Positions 12,843 through 20,767 of a stretch of DNA of 23,356 nt are shown here, one piece after another. A program made the translations under genes and the position numbers. The notes beneath the pieces were generated by a model that was given only the letters and a program-made list of their open reading frames with translations, searched no databases and had not been told where the DNA came from. Each line of letters opens with the position of its first letter. Within the stretch, counting starts at the first letter, position 1. This DNA comes from CAYVAP01 sp964343195. GTDB lineage: Bacteria; Bacteroidota; Bacteroidia; J057. The stretch covers positions 1-23,356 of the forward strand of contig CAYFIR010000106.1 of assembly GCA_964343195.1 (NCBI GenBank), read 5' to 3'.

Positions 12843-14843
12843 ATGGCCAACCGACTCGCTAATGAAACCAGCCCCTACCTGCTCCAGCATGCCCATAACC
12901 CTGTCGAGTGGTACCCCTGGGGGCCAGAAGCCCTCCAAAAAGCCAAAGACGAAGGCAAGCCATTACTGGTCAGCATCGGATATGCCGCCTGCCACTGGTG
13001 CCACGTCATGGAGCGTGAATCCTTTGAGGATGAGCAGGTAGCGAGGCTCATGAACGAGCTTTTTGTGTGTATCAAGGTCGATCGGGAGGAGCGCCCGGAT
13101 GTGGACAAGATCTACATGGACGCCGTCATGGTCATGAGTGGCCGGGGGGGGTGGCCGCTTAATGCATTTGCCCTGCCAGATGGCCGCCCCATCTATGGAG
13201 GAACCTATTATCCCCAAAAGCAGTGGATGAGTGTGCTGCAACAGGTCAGTGACTTTTACCAAAAAACCAGGGATCGGGCCACGGCCTATGCTTCCGAACT
13301 GGTAAAGGCCATGCATCAGATGGACAAAGTCGAAAATCCGGGTGGTCACCTCGATTTTCAGGAGGAGGAACTCCAGGCCGTTGCCACCAAACTACTCAAT
13401 CAGAGTGATCCGGAATGGGGCGGGCGAAATGTCCGATCCAATAAGTTTCCCCTCCCCCAGAATAGCCTCTTCATGCTTCGACTGGCCCACTACCTGGGAC
13501 ATGAAGACTTGCAGCAGCAGGTGAAAACCAATCTTGAAAAGATGGCACATGGAGGGATTTATGACCATTTGGGCGGAGGGTTCGCCCGATATTCAGTGGA
13601 TGCCTACTGGAAAGTGCCGCACTTTGAGAAAATGCTCTATGACAATGGGCAGCTGATGAGCCTCTACAGCGAAGCCTTTCTCAACTATCCTCAACCACTC
13701 TATCGGCAGGTTGTATCCGATACCCTCGATTTCGTTGCCAGGGAGCTGACTTCCCCGGAAGGAGGGTTTTATTCTTCTCTGGATGCAGACAGTGAAGGGG
13801 AAGAGGGGAAATTTTATGTCTGGGAGCACGGGGAAGTAGCCGCCATCCTGGGGGAAGACCTCAGGCCATTTGTGGACTATTATAATGTCCAGCCATCAGG
13901 GAACTGGGAGGGGAAGAATGTACTTTTTGTGCTGGAAACGGAGGAGGAATTTGCAGAGCGCTGGAATCTGGATGCAGGTGAGTTTGCCGGGCAAATGAAG
14001 CGATCCAGAGAAAAACTGCTTCAGGCTCGCGAAACCAGGGTGCGGCCTGGCCTCGACGATAAGATACTTGCCTCCTGGAATGGACTCATGCTCCTTGGCT
14101 GTGTAGATGCCTATCGGGCTTTTCGTGAGCCACGCTTTCTGGAGATGGCCCTTCGCAATGCGACATTCATCTCTGAAAAAATGAGTGAGAATGGTCGGCT
14201 CTATCGCAACTACAAGGGCGGAAATCGGAGCATCCCTGGATTTCTGGACGACTATGCCAATGTGATCGCAGCCTATGTAGGCCTGTATCAGGTGACGTTT
14301 GATGAGCAATGGCTACATCAGGCAGATGCCCACCTTCAATATGTGATGGAGCACTTTACCGACCTGGATTCTCCGCTGTTTTTCTACACTTCGGACGAAG
14401 GAGAGATCCTGGTCCGGCGCAAAACCGAGCGACAGGACGATGTGATTCCGGCCTCAAATAGTGTGCTGGCCATGGCCATGCAGGACCTGGGCCTGCTACT
14501 GGATCGGTCCGAATATCGGGATATGGCTCGTAAGATGCTGGCGACCATGCGGCATGACTTGCTGGAGTTACCCGCCTGGCACAGCAACTGGGGGCAGCAG
14601 ATGCTTCGGGAAGTTTATCCATACCCCGAAGTGGCCATTTCCGGAGAAAAAGCCATGGACATCCGCCTGGAACTGGAGCAGCCATATGGACATCGACTGT
14701 TTGCGGGAGCTATTCAGCCTTCAGCACTCCCCCTGCTGGCAGATCGTCATCAGGCTGACAAGACCATGATCTACGTCTGTGAGGGGTATACTTGCCAATT
14801 GCCAACAGAAAAGGTAGATGAAGCCCGGGAGTTGATGAGGTAG
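12843..14843 (+). CDS. DUF255 / YyaL family thioredoxin-like protein
   Basis: This 666-residue protein has the full length and signature of the YyaL/SPATA20 family. The N-terminal thioredoxin-like domain (about 1-165) starts NRLANETSPYLLQHAHNPV and holds the CxxC motif CHWC (50-53), followed by VDREERPDVDKIYM and GGWPLNAF. The remainder is an alpha/alpha-barrel like that of six-hairpin glycosidases and N-acyl-glucosamine epimerases (GGIYDHLGGGFARYSVD, WKVPHFEKMLYDNGQL, RPGLDDKILASWNGLML). No signal peptide is present, so it is cytoplasmic. The biochemical role of this widespread family is still unclear to me; a redox or sugar-related function is usually proposed from the domains. It stands between a terminator and the histidine kinase gene, with separate transcription likely. 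The start is firm because the conserved N-terminus begins at residue 3. Confidence 0.95.
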   Translation: MANRLANETSPYLLQHAHNPVEWYPWGPEALQKAKDEGKPLLVSIGYAACHWCHVMERESFEDEQVARLMNELFVCIKVDREERPDVDKIYMDAVMVMSGRGGWPLNAFALPDGRPIYGGTYYPQKQWMSVLQQVSDFYQKTRDRATAYASELVKAMHQMDKVENPGGHLDFQEEELQAVATKLLNQSDPEWGGRNVRSNKFPLPQNSLFMLRLAHYLGHEDLQQQVKTNLEKMAHGGIYDHLGGGFARYSVDAYWKVPHFEKMLYDNGQLMSLYSEAFLNYPQPLYRQVVSDTLDFVARELTSPEGGFYSSLDADSEGEEGKFYVWEHGEVAAILGEDLRPFVDYYNVQPSGNWEGKNVLFVLETEEEFAERWNLDAGEFAGQMKRSREKLLQARETRVRPGLDDKILASWNGLMLLGCVDAYRAFREPRFLEMALRNATFISEKMSENGRLYRNYKGGNRSIPGFLDDYANVIAAYVGLYQVTFDEQWLHQADAHLQYVMEHFTDLDSPLFFYTSDEGEILVRRKTERQDDVIPASNSVLAMAMQDLGLLLDRSEYRDMARKMLATMRHDLLELPAWHSNWGQQMLREVYPYPEVAISGEKAMDIRLELEQPYGHRLFAGAIQPSALPLLADRHQADKTMIYVCEGYTCQLPTEKVDEARELMR

Positions 14844-14935
14844 GTTCAAAATGGTTCATATTTTGTACTAACTTGGTGACGGATGGTGTCAATCTTCTAT
14901 CCAAACAGGGCTACACCATTTTCAACCGGTAAATT

Positions 14936-16828
14936 ATGTATCGATTCCTGATGACCATGTTGGCTTGTGGGGTGCTGCTAAATGGCCCTGCACAGGACCT
15001 GAGCGGCCAGAAAGTGACCCGGGCGCATCTGGAAGTGGATTCATTGCTGGATGAGGCCTTTTACCTGAAAAACTCTGATCCTGCTACTGGAGAGCAGCTT
15101 ATCAGAAAGGCCATGATATTGGCTGAAGACCTGAACTACAAAAAAGGAATCGCGGATGCTTTCCATGTTCAGGCGATGCTGGCCTATTACCAGGGGCAGT
15201 ATGTCGATGCGATGGAGGGGTATCTGGACGCCTTACACATTCGGGAAGTCATCCGGGACTCGGTCGGCCTGGGGCGATCCTTTCAGAACCTGGGGGTTAT
15301 TTTTCAGCTACTGGTTGACTTCTCAGAAGCAAGGTCAAATTTTGAAAAAGCGCGCCATATCAGAAGGTTAATTGGCGACGAAATAGGGGAATTATATTCT
15401 ACCGTAAGCCTGGGAGAAGTGCTGGAGGCCCAGGGAGAACTGGACAGTGCGGAGCTGTATTACCGGGAAGCCTATCGTCATGCCAATAGATTGGGTAGCC
15501 GATCCGGGACCGCATTTGCCTGTAACTACCTCGGATCACTGTATCTGGAGCGGGAAGTCTTGGACAGTGCAGCACATTATTTTGAGAAGTCCCATAAGTT
15601 GTACCATGAGATGGGAGACCTGAATGGGAGCGCCAACCTGTCTCTGAAATTGGCAAATGTCGACCTGTTTTGGGGGGACTATGACCTTGCCATCGATAAA
15701 ATCAAAAGGGAACTGCCCGTCATTGGCGAACTGAATGCGATCCCCCTGGCGCGAGATGCCTACTGGATTCTATCTCAGTGCTATCGTGCCAAAGGAGATT
15801 TCTACGAAGCTGACAAAGCCTTGCAGGCCTATGTCGAGGTCAACAGTCAGCTGCAGGCAGCAGAACTCTCCCAACAGATGTCTATCATGGGGGCAAGGTT
15901 TGAGGCCGACCAAAAGGATCGGGAACTGGAACTGTTGAAAGCCAGGGCAGAAAATGCCACTCTGTATAACAGCCTTCTGATTGGGGCAATTGTCCTGATC
16001 GTTTTAATAGGTGGCTTTGGGTTTATTTTGATGCAAAACCGTTCTCAAAACAGGGTAAACCAGCTTCTGGTCAAGCAGAAAAACGACATGGAAGCCAAAA
16101 ACCGGGAGCTAGCCTATTCCAATGCGGAACTCGCGGACTTTGCCCATGCGGCATCACATGACCTCAAACAGCCGGTCAGAACCATCAGCAGCTATGCAGG
16201 ACTCTTGCAGAGAAGATATGGCGATCAGTTGGAAGGCAGTGGACAGGAATTTCTGCAATACATCGTCCACGGTGCAGCCAGCATGTGGCAGCTACTGAAT
16301 GACCTGCTCGATTATGCACGGTTCGGTCATCAGGTAGAAATTATTGAGGAAATATCTGCGGAAGGGCTGCTGGAGGAAGTTAAATGGCAATTGAAGGAAC
16401 AGATACGGGAGACCAAAGCCAAAATTCTGATAGGCCCCATGCCACGTATTCGTGGCTATCGCAGCAGCCTGTTTCAGCTTTTCCTGAACCTGATTAACAA
16501 CGCGATCAAATTCAGGGGGGCGGCGCATCCCGAAGTCGTAGTGGGCTATCAGCAAACAGAAGGCGGCCAACACCGGTTTATGGTTCGTGACAATGGCATT
16601 GGGATTGACCCTGCATACCAAAGCCAGATTTTCCAGGCCTTTAAGCGCCTCAATCAGCCTGATGAATACCAGGGAACCGGTCTGGGACTTGCCATTGTCA
16701 TGAAGGCAGTTCAGCAACATGAAGGCCGCATATGGCTGGACTCTGAGCCAGGAGCAGGGACTACATTCTGGATTGAATTTCCCGTTAACATTGGGGCCCA
16801 AAGCGGAACTCCTACTCCAGCGTCATGA
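14936..16828 (+). CDS. TPR-repeat sensor histidine kinase
   Basis: A membrane sensor kinase of 630 residues. A signal peptide (about 1-20) precedes tetratricopeptide-like helices (about 35-310), which should lie in the periplasm. A short coiled coil (about 305-345) leads to one membrane span (347-366) and a second coiled coil (about 370-400). The kinase core has the H-box HAASHDLKQPVR with phospho-acceptor His408, N-box NLINNAIKF (518-526), G1 RDNGIGID (551-558), F-box FQAFKRL and G2 GTGLGL (580-585), all intact. The HDLKQP form of the H-box is typical of phytochrome-type (HPK3-like) kinases. No receiver domain or response-regulator gene is nearby, so it is an orphan kinase. TATTTTG at 14859-14865 is a plausible promoter element. 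Its 3' end overlaps the convergent hslV gene by 17 bp. Confidence 0.93.
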   Translation: MYRFLMTMLACGVLLNGPAQDLSGQKVTRAHLEVDSLLDEAFYLKNSDPATGEQLIRKAMILAEDLNYKKGIADAFHVQAMLAYYQGQYVDAMEGYLDALHIREVIRDSVGLGRSFQNLGVIFQLLVDFSEARSNFEKARHIRRLIGDEIGELYSTVSLGEVLEAQGELDSAELYYREAYRHANRLGSRSGTAFACNYLGSLYLEREVLDSAAHYFEKSHKLYHEMGDLNGSANLSLKLANVDLFWGDYDLAIDKIKRELPVIGELNAIPLARDAYWILSQCYRAKGDFYEADKALQAYVEVNSQLQAAELSQQMSIMGARFEADQKDRELELLKARAENATLYNSLLIGAIVLIVLIGGFGFILMQNRSQNRVNQLLVKQKNDMEAKNRELAYSNAELADFAHAASHDLKQPVRTISSYAGLLQRRYGDQLEGSGQEFLQYIVHGAASMWQLLNDLLDYARFGHQVEIIEEISAEGLLEEVKWQLKEQIRETKAKILIGPMPRIRGYRSSLFQLFLNLINNAIKFRGAAHPEVVVGYQQTEGGQHRFMVRDNGIGIDPAYQSQIFQAFKRLNQPDEYQGTGLGLAIVMKAVQQHEGRIWLDSEPGAGTTFWIEFPVNIGAQSGTPTPAS

Positions 16829-17351
16829 TCTCAAAATTGTGATTGGTATAGATGCACACATCTGCTGCGATGGTCAGGCCTTCGCGGACCATCTCCTCTG
16901 CGCTGAGGTGAGGAGCGTGTTTCTTGAGTGCCAGTGCCGCTGCGCGAGCGTATTCTCCTCCAGAGCCAATGGCCAGGACGCCATTTTCAGGAGCCAGCAC
17001 ATTGCCATCCCCACTGATGATGAGTCCTTCGTTTTTGTCCATGACAATCAGAAGGGCCTCCAGGCGTCTGAGAAAGCGATCGGTGCGCCAGTCTTTGGCC
17101 AGTTCTACTGCAGCGCGGGTGAGGTTGCTGCGGTACATATTGAGCTTTTCTTCAAAGCGTTCTACCAGGGTAAAGGCATCGGAGGTTGAGCCAGCAAAGC
17201 CCACCATCAGATTTCCATCCCCGATTTTTCGAACTTTCTTGACGTTGCTTTTGGCGACTGTATTGCCCATGGTTGCCTGTCCATCTGCTCCCAGTGCTAC
17301 CTTCCCATCGTGAATGATGCCGAGGACAGTAGTGGCGTGTATTGGTGTCAT
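16812..17351 (-). CDS. hslV: ATP-dependent protease subunit HslV (ClpQ)
   Basis: The cytoplasmic proteolytic core that works with the HslU unfoldase. I start at ATG 17351 (MTPIHA), not at the longer open frame from 17414, because bacterial HslV begins a few residues before the catalytic threonine. This gives 179 residues with Thr7 as the likely N-terminal nucleophile after removal of a six-residue propeptide (MTPIHA/TTVLGI). Diagnostic stretches are GADGQATMGNTVAKSNVKKV, GFAGSTSDAFTL, ELAKDWRTDRFLRRLEAL and AIGSGGEYARAAALAL. hslU is not next to it, unlike the common hslVU operon. Its stop lies inside the 3' end of the opposing kinase gene. A TATCTTCG box at 17476-17483 could drive it. Confidence 0.96.
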   Translation of the reverse strand: MTPIHATTVLGIIHDGKVALGADGQATMGNTVAKSNVKKVRKIGDGNLMVGFAGSTSDAFTLVERFEEKLNMYRSNLTRAAVELAKDWRTDRFLRRLEALLIVMDKNEGLIISGDGNVLAPENGVLAIGSGGEYARAAALALKKHAPHLSAEEMVREGLTIAADVCIYTNHNFEIMTLE

Positions 17352-17390
17352 GCGTTGGTTTATTCTTTGGCTAATGAAGACGTATGTGCC

Positions 17391-17449
17391 GGGGAAAAAT
17401 TTTGACAGCCCCACTAACAGGTGAGGCCAGTAGCCAAAATTTTCTTCCC
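17391..17449. repeat. Imperfect inverted repeat upstream of hslV
   Basis: GGGGAAAAATTTTGAC (17391-17406) and CCAAAATTTTCTTCCC (17434-17449) are imperfect inverted copies separated by 27 bases, lying in the leader of hslV. An operator or leader hairpin is possible; chance AT-rich similarity is also possible. Confidence 0.3.
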
Positions 17450-17475
17450 ACTCACCCCTTGGGGGAGCTCAAAGC

Positions 17476-17483
17476 CGAAGATA
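17476..17483 (-). promoter_or_regulatory. Possible -7 box TATCTTCG for hslV
   Basis: The minus strand reads TATCTTCGGC just past the stop of the upstream TonB-like gene, one mismatch from TAnnTTTG. It would give a leader of about 118 bases for hslV. Confidence 0.35.
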
Positions 17484-17494
17484 CAAAAAGAAGC

Positions 17495-18292
17495 CTATCC
17501 GCGAGGCATAGAGGAAAGTCGGGCATCGGGACGGCTATCTTCTGGTTCTGGCCAGTGGAAGTACCGACAGATGACTTTTACTTTCTGATCTTCCTGCGGG
17601 ATGGAGGCTGGCAGGGCTGAGAAGTGCCACTCCTTTACTGCCTGATGGGTAATAATGCCCAGGTGAGGGTTGACCGGCATGCTGGGGCGTTCGCCATAGT
17701 AGCGGTCGATCCATGCGATGTTTCCCTTTGGGTCAATGGTGATCTCCGCAGTGACGATTCCTTCGTGGCGCAGTTCATAATCAGGCATGGGCACTTCTAT
17801 GGGAAGGCGATTGTCAATCCCTTCAATGATAAAATTTCCCTCACTGGAATACAGGCGTCCGCTGCCAGCGTGATTGAACTGAATCAAAACCCTTACCTCT
17901 TCGTCCTCCTGGGGTTGCTCGGGAGGAAGAGGATTGAAGCGCCATTGCTCCACTGCCTGGTTGGCCGCCTGAATCATTTTTGCTGTGGCAAACCCTTCCT
18001 GCCCAGGCTCCAGCCGAATGTTTTTTACCAGGCCCGCTGGTGAAACGGCGAAAATCAGGATCACCAGCCCTGTTTCGGCTTTGTCATAGGCGACAGAAGG
18101 GATGTTGAGAGGTTTTCTGGTAAGGAAGCCATTTCCATCCAAACCACGAAAAGAGTAAACGGCATCCGGATCCATGAACTCAATCTGATCGGGTTGCTGG
18201 GGAGCAGGGGTAGCTGTACGGGCTCGTTGTCCAACCAACTGGTTACAAACGACAATCAGCATCGGAATGAGTAGCAGCAATCGTCCTCGCAT
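17495..18292 (-). CDS. Secreted protein with two TonB-C-like domains
   Basis: The open frame extends to 18511, but ATG 18292 begins a proper signal peptide (MRGRLLLLIPMLIVVCNQLVGQ) and has an AAGGAAA ribosome-site-like stretch nearby, so the protein has 265 residues. Two copies of a TonB C-terminal-like fold are recognisable: about 70-140 (TGLVILIFAVSPAGLVKNIR, then NQAVEQWRFNPLPP) and about 176-245 (EGIVTAEITIDPKGNIAWID, then HQAVKEWHFSALPA). Each has the strand-strand-helix pattern and the xAVxxWxF motif of TonB domains. Unlike true TonB it lacks a retained membrane anchor and proline-rich linker; unless the hydrophobic leader stays uncleaved, it would be soluble in the periplasm. It lies between the fused DUF92 gene and hslV on one strand, with gaps of 137 and 143 bases. 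Confidence 0.82.
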   Translation of the reverse strand: MRGRLLLLIPMLIVVCNQLVGQRARTATPAPQQPDQIEFMDPDAVYSFRGLDGNGFLTRKPLNIPSVAYDKAETGLVILIFAVSPAGLVKNIRLEPGQEGFATAKMIQAANQAVEQWRFNPLPPEQPQEDEEVRVLIQFNHAGSGRLYSSEGNFIIEGIDNRLPIEVPMPDYELRHEGIVTAEITIDPKGNIAWIDRYYGERPSMPVNPHLGIITHQAVKEWHFSALPASIPQEDQKVKVICRYFHWPEPEDSRPDARLSSMPRG

Positions 18293-18429
18293 GACATTTT
18301 CCTTTTTGGAGATTGTTCTGACAGAATAGTTTTGGCTATGGCAATTGTATGTGCCAAAGCAATGCCAGAAAGGGAGGCAGATAGGTTTTGCTGCGTAAAT
18401 GGTAGGGATTGGGAACTGAATGGGAGAAC

Positions 18430-19740
18430 TCAGGTAAGGGCGTAAAGCAAATAGGTCAGAATTGCCCCTGTTGCGGTGTTTAGAAAATTGACTGTATCGT
18501 TGCTCAACCACCCGCCTGGTTGCAGGGTGGCTCCGAGTACAGAATCTGTCAAATTGCCTGCGATGCCCCCTATGGCAACCAGTAAACCGCCTGTCCAGTC
18601 CCCGTAGCTGACCGCAAAGATGACTCCCAGGAGGGTGCTACCTCCAAATCCTATCAGCGTGCCTTCCAGGGAGATCATGCCATCCTGCCCTCTTGGCCCG
18701 GGTTTCCCTGTGAGGATATTCACGTAAGCTTTTCCATACATGTTTCCAAGTTCGGATGAAAGGGTGTCTCCAAAAGCAGACGCCAGAGATCCGGCCATAG
18801 CGGCAAGCAACAGGTGCGACTTATCCGGAAATATCCAGGCGGAAAGCCCTAGCACTCCAGCACAGAGTCCGTTGGCCAGGGCGTGCTTCAGGGACCGTTT
18901 CCCTCCCTTTTCCTGGGCAAGGCCCAGTTCCTGTTTCCGTTTTTTTCCAAGGCTGCTGGCCAGTGTCCCTCCTACAAAAAATATCCCCAGTATCCCCAGC
19001 GCTGCCCATTTACCTCCCAAAAACATCCCTAGGGCGATCAAGCTACCAGCGACCGCACCACCACGGTCGATTTTACCGCTAAGGGCGCTCAACCAGCCAA
19101 AAGCTGCCACTGCAACCAGGCCCCACCCAATGCCCATCGGCAGGAAAAATGCTCCGTGGGTGGTAGCGAGGTATCCCCAATAAGAAGTGACAGCAGCAGT
19201 CAGTGGGACAACCAGGTTGTCATCTATGAGCCTGGGGATGGTCTCTACGATGGCAGCTGCCGCTACTGCCAGGACAATGATGGGAATCCATTGAGAAAAT
19301 GAGATGCCCCGGTAGGTTGTGGCAGGCAGGAGTGCTACCAATCCCAGGGTAAGAAGTGATCCCAGGACCACAAAGGCAAAAGTGCCGCGCCAGTGCTTGT
19401 CAGGATTCCATGGGATGGACCGTTTTCCCTTTCGCCCAAACACAGCCGCTGCTGCATCTCCAAATGCCATGGCCCCCCAGCCGATGGCCATGAAAATTTG
19501 CTGGGAGAAGAAGAGGAGAGACAAAAAGAAGAGGACTGCGGGGTAGATCAGCATCCCGGGAGAGTAGCCTCGCTCCAGGTCTGTTGGGGTTTCTAGCTTT
19601 CCACTGGACCAACGGGGCAATATCCAGAGGTTATGAATAAAAGCCAGGAGTGCGCACAGAACAATAGCCCCTGAAGGAATTCTCCCGATCAGGAGGGCAA
19701 AGCTGACCATGCTCACATGTACCCAGCGTCTGCTAGACAT
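18430..19740 (-). CDS. Fused phytol/dolichol-kinase-like and DUF92 (VTE6-like) membrane protein
   Basis: A polytopic membrane protein of 436 residues made of two families. The N-terminal half (1-205) resembles CTP-dependent prenol kinases (VTE5/dolichol kinase, cytidylyltransferase-like): RRWVH (4-8), GDAAAAVFGRKGKR (94-107), KHWRGT (115-120) and ETIPRLIDDNLVVPL (166-180). The C-terminal half (about 210-436) is DUF92/TMEM19: GWLSALSGKIDRGGAVAG, SAFGDTLSSELG, GKPGPRGQDGMISLEGT, NLTDSVLGATLQ. Plant and cyanobacterial VTE6, a DUF92 member, phosphorylates phytyl phosphate; VTE5 makes that phosphate. The fusion could therefore convert a prenol to its diphosphate for reuse in quinone or carrier lipid synthesis. 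This function is inferred from family knowledge. The start directly precedes the first motif, so a missed upstream start is possible, though no good one is seen. Confidence 0.88.
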   Translation of the reverse strand: MSSRRWVHVSMVSFALLIGRIPSGAIVLCALLAFIHNLWILPRWSSGKLETPTDLERGYSPGMLIYPAVLFFLSLLFFSQQIFMAIGWGAMAFGDAAAAVFGRKGKRSIPWNPDKHWRGTFAFVVLGSLLTLGLVALLPATTYRGISFSQWIPIIVLAVAAAAIVETIPRLIDDNLVVPLTAAVTSYWGYLATTHGAFFLPMGIGWGLVAVAAFGWLSALSGKIDRGGAVAGSLIALGMFLGGKWAALGILGIFFVGGTLASSLGKKRKQELGLAQEKGGKRSLKHALANGLCAGVLGLSAWIFPDKSHLLLAAMAGSLASAFGDTLSSELGNMYGKAYVNILTGKPGPRGQDGMISLEGTLIGFGGSTLLGVIFAVSYGDWTGGLLVAIGGIAGNLTDSVLGATLQPGGWLSNDTVNFLNTATGAILTYLLYALT

Positions 19741-19972
19741 AAAATGGATTTTTCGGGGCGGGGATATACCAATCCTTACTTGAATTCGTGGGCAATATGG
19801 GGATTTGTTTCCAGATTAAGTATCTGCATTTTTTCCGAAAATGGTGTCTGGTTAGGCCTTGACATCGTACACTACAGAATGGAGATTGGATACCCATAGG
19901 CCCATAATCAGGCCTGACAGAATTTTTATCCTGGTCGAATCTCATTTTCCACTCCCAAAGCAGCTTACTGAT

Positions 19973-20593
19973 ATGCGCTTTTATTTCGTCGGTATCGTCC
20001 TGATTTTTTTGATAACTGGTTCCACCCTGGTCGCACAACCTGGCCCGGATTACCCCACTGGTATTGCTGAAGGGCAATATGACAAGGTCTACCCATTGGT
20101 AGAGGGAATTGCCAGGGTACGCCTGAACGGCAAATATGGCTATGTCAACCCCATTGGTACCGTCATCATTCCCCTCATGTATGATGGGGCAGCCAATTTT
20201 CAGGAAGGACTGGCCAGGGTAGAACTAGGGGGGAAATATGGCTTCATCGACCTTCAGGGAGCCATTACTGTTCCCATTGAATACGATGATGCAGGCTCCT
20301 TCAGTGATGGGGTTGCGGTAGTAAGTCAAAACTTCCGCTATGGATATGTTAATCCCCAGGGGCAGGTTGTCATTCCGCTGGAGTATGATCAGGCCCAAAA
20401 AGCATCTGAGGGTAGGATGCTGGTCAGCCAGGATGGAAAGATGGGGTACTTCGATACCGCTGGAAACCGGATTACGGCTTTGATTTACGATCGTGCTTTC
20501 CCCTTTTTCAAGGGAAAAGCCCAGGTCGAGCTGGAAGGACAGGTTTTTTACATCGGACTGGATGGCAACTGTATCGAAGAATGCCCGGAATAG
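19973..20593 (+). CDS. Secreted WG-repeat protein
   Basis: The frame is open from a TTG at 19859, but ATG 19973 begins a signal peptide (MRFYFVGIVLIFLITGSTLVAQ), giving 206 residues. The mature protein is built of regular 34-residue WG-type repeats, each with a (K/R)xGYxxxxGxxxxPxxYD core: units start at KYGYVNPIG, KYGFIDLQG, RYGYVNPQG and KMGYFDTAG, with half units at both ends. WG repeats form beta structures and occur in secreted proteins of unknown function and in eukaryote-like effector proteins. There is no anchor or sorting domain. The gene faces the amidohydrolase gene, and a palindromic repeat fills the space between them. Confidence 0.88.
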   Translation: MRFYFVGIVLIFLITGSTLVAQPGPDYPTGIAEGQYDKVYPLVEGIARVRLNGKYGYVNPIGTVIIPLMYDGAANFQEGLARVELGGKYGFIDLQGAITVPIEYDDAGSFSDGVAVVSQNFRYGYVNPQGQVVIPLEYDQAQKASEGRMLVSQDGKMGYFDTAGNRITALIYDRAFPFFKGKAQVELEGQVFYIGLDGNCIEECPE

Positions 20594-20600
20594 GGGAGAA

Positions 20601-20767
20601 TTAGAGGCTGTTTGGATTTTTCCTTTGCGGCTCAAACTTGTCTTTTTGGCGTCTCGCTGCGTCAATTTCGCTCGAAATACTTCGGTATTCCTCCCAAAAT
20701 TTCCTTGCTACCCACCAAAAATCCTGCGTTTGACCTCGAAACACCAAAACCTAAACAGCCTCTTACT
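20601..20767. repeat. ~167-bp palindromic intergenic repeat
   Basis: Terminal inverted repeats AGAGGCTGTTT (20603-20613) and AAACAGCCTCT (20753-20763) bound a segment that is an imperfect palindrome along its length. Its centre is a hairpin AATAC-TTCG-GTATT (20676-20689), and the inner arms match loosely (CTCAAAC...TTTTTGG against CCAAAAA...GTTTGA). It contains CGTCTCGCTGCGTCAATTTC, a motif I recall from dispersed repeats in Saprospiria-like genomes. Its right end contains the TAA stop of the minus-strand amidohydrolase. It may act as a two-way terminator or be a MITE-like element. Confidence 0.6.

Noticed and set aside
19859..19864. TTGACA as a sigma-70 -35 box before the WG-repeat gene
   Set aside because: No -10 element at the right distance, and Bacteroidota promoters do not use this consensus.
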